A stretch of DNA of 64,000 bases, taken from contig NZ_ASJB01000080.1 of assembly GCF_000478275.1 (NCBI RefSeq), forward strand, positions 248,001 through 312,000. The letters are read 5' to 3'. Position 1 is the stretch's first letter. Every line of letters begins with the position of its first letter. The notes beneath the pieces were generated by a model. The model ran no database searches. It was not told where the DNA came from and saw only the letters and a program-made list of their open reading frames with translations. Below are positions 15,933-21,610 of the stretch, one piece after another. The translations under genes were made by a program, and so were the position numbers. The DNA is from Amycolatopsis orientalis DSM 40040 = KCTC 9412. Its GTDB lineage: Bacteria > Actinomycetota > Actinomycetes > Mycobacteriales > Pseudonocardiaceae.

Positions 15933-17218
15933 TGGTCGTATCCAAGAATTAGCTGGGAAGCTGGCAGTAGGAAGTCTTTGAATGCCGCCTGAATAAGTTG
16001 TTGACTGTGCCAATGTGGCTGCCTGGTAGGGTCAAGTGCCACAAGATCAGAATTAAAAGAAATAGGCAGTGGTGAATGCGGCGCATTCACATCATCGACT
16101 GAGAAGTTGAATGCGTCCAACTCGCTGTCGTCGGTGTCCTCGTACAAGGTTTCAGAGAAAACTTCTTGGGCATGGTCGCGAAAGCTTGAAAGGTAACGAT
16201 CCCGATCCTTGTCAGGAGTCATGGAGGACACCATTTGGATTCGTTCGCCGAGCTCCCGTGCCTTTCCTGAAATCTTCCATTGCTCAAAAAGTGTGCGATA
16301 CCCGGTCCATGTTTGCGGATTGTCGGCGCCGAATAGAAAGTTGATCGAGCTAAGCTGGGTGAGGACCACGGCTGCAATGTCGTGGACTCCTGCTCGACTG
16401 TCGAGTAGTACGACATCGGGTTTTCTGCTCAGGCTTGTGACGGTATCCTCCGCTTTGCGGATAGCTTCATCTAGCCTTGTTGCGAAACTTTTCGATGGTT
16501 GTTCTTCGGTGGCTGGCAGGTCAGCATAAATCCGGTTAAGTTTTGCTAGATAGCCTGAAAGATCCCGTCCTCCGGCGGGGGCTAACCAGGCCTCTCCATT
16601 GTTCTTGCCTGTGATGAGTTGGCTCCTGCTTGCGATCTCCAGGCCGTCGGCGTTACCTACCGCGGATTCGACGAGAAAGTCAACTATGCCATATTCGGAA
16701 ACATTTTGCACGTCTTGGGCGAGCGCGCTGACTCCGGGTGATTCTAAGTCCAGATCTACGACTAGTACACATTTACCGAGATCTGCGAGGTACTGGGCGA
16801 GCATAAAAGTTGCGGTTGACCTGCCAACCCCTCCTTTAAAGCCATATACGGCCGCTCTGCACAATCGGGAGGGTGAATTTGATCGAGTCCAGTCGGCCCC
16901 GACGACTCCTCTCTCAAGAATGGAAAGTCGACCCGAATTCGAGTCTTCTGAAAGAGTGATCAGATCGTGTGACTTCATGACCGCATCACTCTCGTAAAGC
17001 TCGAGCGAGGACACGATTGGATTAGGGGCGGCAAAATTGCCAGCTGCTTCACGGAGCTTTCGAGAAAATTCATCTTTGATGGCGGATGTATCTCCGTCGA
17101 CAAAAATGGATACTCGACCTAGTATGTCGCGCACGACTACTACGTCGAGGTTGTTTCTACTGATTTCGCTGGCGACTTCGATCGAATTGTTCCAAGCGGC
17201 GTCAAACCTTACTGTCAT
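15929..17218 (-). CDS. ParA/MinD-like ATPase with KGGVGR variant Walker A, second gene of the island
   Basis: The 429-residue protein has an N-terminal region of about 120 residues with no motif I know, then a SIMIBI-type ATPase domain. The deviant Walker A reads GFKGGVGRST (residues 126-135); the canonical form is KGGVGKT, so the usual P-loop Lys is Arg while the signature Lys (K128) is kept. The A' strand is VLVVDLDLESPG (151-162) and Walker B is VVLLDSRAGVHD (269-280). The dimer needed for ParA-type hydrolysis could still form, but catalysis may be altered. No parB, parS-like array or replication gene is near, so plasmid partition is unlikely. Both junctions are ATGA overlaps. Its fixed pairing with a second NTPase and a HEPN-like protein suggests a dedicated multi-protein system. 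Confidence 0.82.
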   Translation of the reverse strand: MTVRFDAAWNNSIEVASEISRNNLDVVVVRDILGRVSIFVDGDTSAIKDEFSRKLREAAGNFAAPNPIVSSLELYESDAVMKSHDLITLSEDSNSGRLSILERGVVGADWTRSNSPSRLCRAAVYGFKGGVGRSTATFMLAQYLADLGKCVLVVDLDLESPGVSALAQDVQNVSEYGIVDFLVESAVGNADGLEIASRSQLITGKNNGEAWLAPAGGRDLSGYLAKLNRIYADLPATEEQPSKSFATRLDEAIRKAEDTVTSLSRKPDVVLLDSRAGVHDIAAVVLTQLSSINFLFGADNPQTWTGYRTLFEQWKISGKARELGERIQMVSSMTPDKDRDRYLSSFRDHAQEVFSETLYEDTDDSELDAFNFSVDDVNAPHSPLPISFNSDLVALDPTRQPHWHSQQLIQAAFKDFLLPASQLILGYDQ

Positions 17219-17667
17219 ATAATGGCCCCGTTGATTCGCGCCTGTTCGTGCAGGCTAAGGATCCGTCTGGCGTGAGTTAAATGTGCAGTAACTCGAGTCT
17301 CGTCGATATGCGTGCCATCGCTGTAGCGTTCGTCGACTTTCCATGAGGAAAATGGGTTTGGCGCAGCGATAAGAGCACTGAATTGGGCGCCATTTCGACC
17401 GGTAACTGTTGCGCCAAGCTGATCCCATAGTCGGTCGATGTGGCCGTAGGATCTACTTCCGGAAGGAATATTGTCGTGGGTCGGCTTGCCGCCCGTGGTC
17501 AACTTGCCGCCGAGGTATGAAATCAGAATAGCTTTCAGGCCACACTCGGCTGCGAACCCGGTAAGGTGGTCCGCGTTCGCCCAGCGCTTCGCCTCGTGGA
17601 GGTATTCCGCATCGTCGAGGTGGCGATGCGCAGCAGGAGCGAACGCAGAGTAGGTGGTAGTCGACAC
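17215..17667 (-). CDS. HEPN-like small helical protein, first gene of the island
   Basis: The 150-residue protein begins with two amphipathic helices that read like a HEPN fold: AAHRHLDDAEYLHEAKRWA, then LTGFAAECGLKAILISYLGG. The last helix contains R135-ILSL-H140, which fits the Rx4-6H pattern of RNase-active HEPN proteins. The middle includes the polar stretch GKPTHDNIPSGSRSYGHIDRL. The assignment is by pattern only and could be wrong; the RxxxxH could be chance. GTG 17667 follows TAGCCT by seven bases, with no ribosome-binding site, implying a leaderless operon start. Its TGA overlaps the ATG of the ParA-like gene. If an RNase, it would be the natural effector of the cassette. Confidence 0.65.
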   Translation of the reverse strand: MSTTTYSAFAPAAHRHLDDAEYLHEAKRWANADHLTGFAAECGLKAILISYLGGKLTTGGKPTHDNIPSGSRSYGHIDRLWDQLGATVTGRNGAQFSALIAAPNPFSSWKVDERYSDGTHIDETRVTAHLTHARRILSLHEQARINGAII

Positions 17668-17715
17668 ATGCGTCAGGCTACCGCCATGACCAGGCTTAGT
17701 TGGGCAGGCTGGCGT

Positions 17716-17749
17716 GTGGCGCGCTGTCCGAAGGCAGACAGCGCGCCAC
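17716..17749 (-). terminator. Terminator of the sdhCDAB operon
   Basis: A perfect 13-bp stem, GTGGCGCGCTGTC at 17716-17728 with its complement at 17737-17749, and an 8-base loop begin 12 bases after the sdhB stop. This should separate sdh transcription from the island operon, which runs in the same direction. Confidence 0.82.
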
Positions 17750-17761
17750 CGCGAGAAGCGT

Positions 17762-18532
17762 TTAGACGCGCTTGAAGAGCAGGGCGCGCTTGACCTCTTG
17801 GATCGCCTTGGTCACCTGGATGCCGCGGGGGCAGGCGTCGGTGCAGTTGAACGTCGTCCGGCAGCGCCAGACACCCTCGGAGTCGTTCAGGATGTCGAGC
17901 CGCTCTTCGGCGCCTTCGTCACGCGAGTCGAAGATGAACCGGTGCGCGTTGACGATCGCGGCCGGGCCGAAGTACGAGCCGTCGTTCCAGTAGACCGGGC
18001 ACGAGGACGTGCAGCAGGCGCACAGGATGCACTTGGTCGTGTCGTCGAACCGGTCGCGGTCGGCCTGCGACTGGATCCGCTCGCGCGTGGGCTCGTTCCC
18101 GTAGGCGATCAGGTACGGCTTCACCGCACGGTACGCCTCGAAGAACGGGTCCATGTCGACGTAAAGGTCCTTGAGCGTCGTCAGGCCCTTGATCGGCGCG
18201 ATGGTGATGACGGTCTTCTTGCCGCCGGTCTCCAGCAGATCCTTCATCAGGACCTTGCACGCCAGCCGGTTGATGCCGTTGATCTGCATCGCGTCGGAAC
18301 CGCAGACGCCGTGCGCGCACGAGCGCCGGAACGAGAACGTCCCGTCGATGTAGTCCTTCACGTAGAAGAGCAGGTTCAGCAGCCGGTCGGTGCGCTGCGC
18401 CGGGACGTCGTAGGACTCCCAGTGCGGCTCGGTGTCGACCTCGGGGTTGAACCGCAGGATCTTCAGTGTGACGGTGATCGGCGTGTGGTCGGAGGACACG
18501 GCCTCCGACTTCTCGGGGGTGGCCGTGGTCAT
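17762..18532 (-). CDS. sdhB: Succinate dehydrogenase iron-sulfur subunit
   Basis: Electron-transfer subunit of respiratory complex II on the cytoplasmic face of the membrane. The 256 residues carry the N-terminal [2Fe-2S] site (C72 and C77 in SCAHGVCGSD, with Asp80 as third ligand as in other SdhB, and C92 in RLACKVL). The [4Fe-4S]/[3Fe-4S] region is CILCACCTSSCP and CTDACPRGIQV near the C-terminus. Its ATG overlaps the sdhA stop by one base (TGATG), so translation is coupled. It is the last gene of sdhCDAB and is followed by a clear terminator. Nothing is unusual in the sequence. Confidence 0.97.
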   Translation of the reverse strand: MTTATPEKSEAVSSDHTPITVTLKILRFNPEVDTEPHWESYDVPAQRTDRLLNLLFYVKDYIDGTFSFRRSCAHGVCGSDAMQINGINRLACKVLMKDLLETGGKKTVITIAPIKGLTTLKDLYVDMDPFFEAYRAVKPYLIAYGNEPTRERIQSQADRDRFDDTTKCILCACCTSSCPVYWNDGSYFGPAAIVNAHRFIFDSRDEGAEERLDILNDSEGVWRCRTTFNCTDACPRGIQVTKAIQEVKRALLFKRV

Positions 18533-20286
18533 CAGTACTTCCGCTCCATCGGTTCGTAGCGGGTGAAGGTCACCGGCTTGTAGTCCAGTCGGATGTCGGC
18601 GGACAGCTCAGAACCCTGCTTGTAGGCCATGGTGTGCCGCATGAAGTTCGTGTCGTCGCGGTTCGGGTAGTCCTCGCGCGCGTGCCCGCCGCGGGATTCC
18701 TTGCGCGCCAGGGCGCCGACGACCAGGACTTCGGCGAGTTCGAGCAGGAAGCCCAGCTCGACGGCCTCGAGGACGTCGGTGTTGTACCGCTTCCCCTTGT
18801 CCGACACGGTGATGCGGCTGTACCGCTCCTTCAGCGACTGCACGTCGGTCAGCGCCTGCTTCAGCGTGTCCTCCGTGCGGTACACCGAAGCGTGCGAGTC
18901 CATCGTCCGCTGCAGTTCGGTACGGATGTCGGCGACGCGCTCGTCCCCGTGCTCCGACAGCAGCAGCGACAGCTGGTCCTCGACGACCTTGGTCGGGTTC
19001 TCCGGCAGGTCGACGTGCTCGTGTGCCAGCGCGTATTCGGCGGCGGCGATGCCGGCGCGACGGCCGAAGACGTTGATGTCCAGCAGCGAGTTGGTGCCGA
19101 GCCGGTTCGAGCCGTGCACGGACACGCACGCCACCTCACCCGCGGCGTACAGGCCGGGGATGACGTTCTCGTTGTCCCGCAACGCCTCGCCGTGGATGTT
19201 GGTCGGGATGCCGCCCATCACGTAGTGGCAGGTCGGGAACACCGGCACCGGTTCGGTGACCGGGTCGACACCCAGGTACGTCCGCGAGAACTCCATGATG
19301 TCCGGGAGTTTCGCGTTCAGGGTCTCTTCGGGGATGTGCGTGACGTCGAGGACGACGTAGTCCTTGTTCGGCCCGCAACCGCGGCCCTGCAGCACTTCCT
19401 GCACCATCGACCGGGCGACGATGTCGCGCGGCGCGAGGTCCTTGATGGTGGGGGCGTAGCGCTCCATGAACCGCTCGCCGTCGGCGTTGCGGAGGATGCC
19501 GCCCTCGCCGCGGACGGCTTCGGAGATGAGGATGCCGAGCCCGGCGAGACCTGTCGGGTGGAACTGGAAGAACTCCATGTCCTCCAGCGGCAGGCCCTTG
19601 CGGAAGATGATGCCGAGGCCGTCACCGGTGAGGGTGTGCGCGTTCGACGTCGTCTTGAAGATCTTGCCCGCGCCGCCGGTGGCGAACACGATCGACTTCG
19701 CCTGGAAGACGTGCAGTTCACCGGTCGCCAGTTCGTAGGCGACGACGCCGGAGGCGACGGGGTTGCCGTCCTCGTCCGGGGTCAGTACCAGGTCGAGCAC
19801 GTAGAACTCGTTGAAGAACTCGGTGCCGTGCTTGACGCAGTTCTGGTACAGCGTCTGCAGGATCATGTGCCCGGTGCGGTCCGCGGCGTAGCAGGCGCGG
19901 CGCACCGCGGCCTTGCCGTGGTCACGGGTGTGCCCGCCGAAGCGGCGCTGGTCGATCTTGCCCTCGGGCGTCCGGTTGAACGGCAGGCCCATCTTTTCGA
20001 GGTCGAGGACCGCGTCGATGGCTTCCTTCGCCATGATCTCGGCGGCGTCCTGGTCGACCAGGTAGTCGCCGCCCTTGATCGTGTCGAAGGTGTGCCACTC
20101 CCAGTTGTCCTCTTCGACGTTCGCCAGCGCGGCGCACATACCGCCCTGGGCGGCGCCGGTGTGCGAACGCGTCGGGTAGAGCTTGGTGAGGACCGCGGTG
20201 CGGGCACGCTGGCCGGACTCGATGGCCGCGCGCATCCCGGCGCCACCGGCGCCGACGATCACCACGTCGTACTTGTGGAACTGCAT
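18532..20286 (-). CDS. sdhA: Succinate dehydrogenase flavoprotein subunit
   Basis: Catalytic subunit oxidising succinate to fumarate. The 584-residue protein has the FAD dinucleotide fold at the N-terminus (VVIVGAGGAGMRAA), the covalent FAD site His42 in PTRSHTGAAQGG, substrate residues in RRFGGHTRDHGKAA and the capping region QFHPTGLAG. Active-site CHYVMGGIPTN and GSNRLGTNSLLD blocks lie in the C-terminal half. RxxSRGGHAREDYP and the final motif around MRHTMAYK complete the signature. ATG 20286 lies 28 bases after the sdhD stop. A few actinomycetes have two sdh operons; this one, with separate sdhC and sdhD, is the four-gene quinone-linked type. Confidence 0.97.
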   Translation of the reverse strand: MQFHKYDVVIVGAGGAGMRAAIESGQRARTAVLTKLYPTRSHTGAAQGGMCAALANVEEDNWEWHTFDTIKGGDYLVDQDAAEIMAKEAIDAVLDLEKMGLPFNRTPEGKIDQRRFGGHTRDHGKAAVRRACYAADRTGHMILQTLYQNCVKHGTEFFNEFYVLDLVLTPDEDGNPVASGVVAYELATGELHVFQAKSIVFATGGAGKIFKTTSNAHTLTGDGLGIIFRKGLPLEDMEFFQFHPTGLAGLGILISEAVRGEGGILRNADGERFMERYAPTIKDLAPRDIVARSMVQEVLQGRGCGPNKDYVVLDVTHIPEETLNAKLPDIMEFSRTYLGVDPVTEPVPVFPTCHYVMGGIPTNIHGEALRDNENVIPGLYAAGEVACVSVHGSNRLGTNSLLDINVFGRRAGIAAAEYALAHEHVDLPENPTKVVEDQLSLLLSEHGDERVADIRTELQRTMDSHASVYRTEDTLKQALTDVQSLKERYSRITVSDKGKRYNTDVLEAVELGFLLELAEVLVVGALARKESRGGHAREDYPNRDDTNFMRHTMAYKQGSELSADIRLDYKPVTFTRYEPMERKY

Positions 20287-20314
20287 GAGGACTCCGCTTA
20301 ACGTGTGGTGGGCG

Positions 20315-20734
20315 TCAGTTGGCCGAGATACCGGGATCGAAGGTGAAGATCACCATCGTGCCGACGGCGAGGATCAGCACCATCGAGACGTAGAGCACGA
20401 TCTTCAGCCAGAACCGGGTGCTGTCCTTGCGGGCGTAGTCGTCGATGATCGTGCGCAGCCCGTTGCCACCGTGGATTTCGGCGAGCCACAGCATCGACAG
20501 GTCCCAGAACTGCCAGAACGGCGAGGCCCAGCGGCCGGCGACGAAGCCCCAGTTGATGCGGTGCACGCCGCCGTCGAGGATGTTCATGATGAACAGGTGG
20601 CCGAGCACCAGCACGATCAGGGCGAGGCCCGAGATGCGCATGAACAGCCAGCTGTAGAGCTCGAAGTTGCTCCGGCGGGCGGCGGGGCGCTTCGGGGAGC
20701 GCGGCTTGTCGAGTGCGAGAACTTCGGATGCCAT
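20315..20734 (-). CDS. sdhD: Succinate dehydrogenase hydrophobic membrane anchor subunit
   Basis: The 139-residue protein has three membrane helices. SNFELYSWLFMRISGLALIV opens the first and holds the conserved Arg and Ser near the quinone site. HLFIMNILDGGVHRINW carries the likely heme-ligand His. The last helix is WLKIVLYVSMVLILAVGTMV. It starts two bases after the sdhC stop at ATG 20734, with a Shine-Dalgarno inside the sdhC end. The motif NGLRTIIDDYARKD between helices 2 and 3 is the usual SdhD signature. Together with SdhC it binds heme b and menaquinone. Confidence 0.93.
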   Translation of the reverse strand: MASEVLALDKPRSPKRPAARRSNFELYSWLFMRISGLALIVLVLGHLFIMNILDGGVHRINWGFVAGRWASPFWQFWDLSMLWLAEIHGGNGLRTIIDDYARKDSTRFWLKIVLYVSMVLILAVGTMVIFTFDPGISAN

Positions 20735-20736
20735 GG

Positions 20737-21180
20737 TCAGTTCCCCCCGAAGAGCGTCTCGACGGTGCGCTTCATCATGAAGAAGGCACCGGGAATCATC
20801 ACCACGACCCAGATGGCCAGGATGGTCCAGAGCATCGGCTTCTGGAACTTCGGTCCCTTCTCCCAGAAGTCGACCAGCATGACCCGGATGCCGTTGAGCG
20901 CGTGGAACAGCACCGCGCCGACCAGGCCGACCTCGAGGAGGTTGACCAGAGGGGTCTTGTAGGTCTCGATGACCTCGTTGTACGTGTCGGGCGACACGCG
21001 CACGAGCGCGGTGTCGAGGACGTGCACGAAGAGGAAGAAGAATGTCAGCACGCCGGTGATGCGGTGCAGCACCCAGGACCACATACCGGGGTCGCCCCGG
21101 TAGAACGTCCCTTGCCGGCGTGAGGCACCCGCCCGATCGCTCGCTGCCGCCTCAGAGGCGGTGCTAGCCGTGGTGGACAT
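20737..21180 (-). CDS. sdhC: Succinate dehydrogenase cytochrome b556 subunit
   Basis: First gene of the operon, 147 residues. After a 30-residue soluble leader come SWVLHRITGVLTFFFLFVHV (the HRxTG quinone-site motif and a heme-ligand His) and two more helices, LVNLLEVGLVGAVLFHALNG and MLWTILAIWVVVMIPGAFFM. ATG 21180 is the first start in frame with the family N-terminus. The 430-base region upstream must contain the operon promoter; on the minus strand a TAGCAT at 21312-21317 is a weak -10 candidate. Regulation of sdh is not visible in the sequence. Confidence 0.93.
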   Translation of the reverse strand: MSTTASTASEAAASDRAGASRRQGTFYRGDPGMWSWVLHRITGVLTFFFLFVHVLDTALVRVSPDTYNEVIETYKTPLVNLLEVGLVGAVLFHALNGIRVMLVDFWEKGPKFQKPMLWTILAIWVVVMIPGAFFMMKRTVETLFGGN

Positions 21181-21610
21181 CGGTGAACGGCCTCCAACGT
21201 CATGGCTTGGGCCCGCTGACCGCTGGTTTCCGCGCCTGCCGCCGGGACGTCCACTGGGGACGGCTCCGGCGACGGTGCCGAGATCATGGTCATCGAGCGT
21301 GGATGAAAAAGATGCTAGACCCGGACCTCACGGTGGGCTCACCTCCGGGTTCGTCTGTGTGATGGACCAGACATCACACCCCGTCGCGAGCGGGGGTGGC
21401 TGATCCGTCCGGATCCGTCGTCGGTGCCCTGATCACCGGCGCCTGAGCGGCCGGACATCGGATCTCTCTGAGCGGGACATCCACGCTCGCTCGACAGGAT
21501 CGGCCGAATGAGTCGTCATGTCTGCGAATCGTTGACGAGTCATATGCCATATCTTATGTTCAGGCTGGACAGACATCCGATCATTCGGCCGAGTTCACGA
21601 TGGGGTGACC
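21181..21610. other. Divergent intergenic region between sdhC and the glycosidase cluster
   Basis: 430 bases without a credible gene. It holds the leader of sdhC on the minus side and the promoter of the glycosidase operon on the plus side (21532-21560). The central part (21380-21500) is ordinary GC-rich sequence; I see no family A, B or T repeat and no obvious riboswitch. Confidence 0.6.
21532..21560 (+). promoter_or_regulatory. Promoter of the exported glycosidase operon
   Basis: TTGACG at 21532-21537, a 17-base spacer and TATGTT at 21555-21560 match a housekeeping promoter. The spacer contains CATATGCCATATC, an AT-rich near-palindrome that could be an operator. The leader to ATG 21611 is about 45 bases. 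Confidence 0.65.

Larger units (their letters stand above)
14481..17667 (-). other. Low-GC three-gene island between the subtilase gene and sdhCDAB
   Basis: The DNA between the two terminators at 14431-14470 and 17716-17749 is clearly AT-richer than its flanks. By eye it is near 50% GC, with runs such as TCTAATTTTC, against about 70% around it, and codon third positions are mixed. It contains only three minus-strand genes, each joined to the next by an ATGA overlap: HEPN-like, ParA-like ATPase, P-loop NTPase. A TAGCCT -10 box ends seven bases before the first GTG, giving the cassette its own leaderless promoter. There is no integrase, transposase, tRNA or evident direct repeat. I infer horizontal acquisition as a unit, possibly a defence cassette. 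Confidence 0.75.

Noticed and set aside
15933..16013. Longer start for the island NTPase
   Set aside because: The upstream start lies inside the ParA-like gene. ATG 15932 in the ATGA overlap matches the other junction of the operon.
14481..17667. Integrative element or plasmid partition locus
   Set aside because: There is no integrase, relaxase, replication gene, ParB-like gene or repeated centromere-like sites, and no clear direct repeats at the edges.
17762..21180. Island genes as part of the sdh transcript
   Set aside because: A perfect 13-bp hairpin follows sdhB and the island has its own -10 box before its first GTG.
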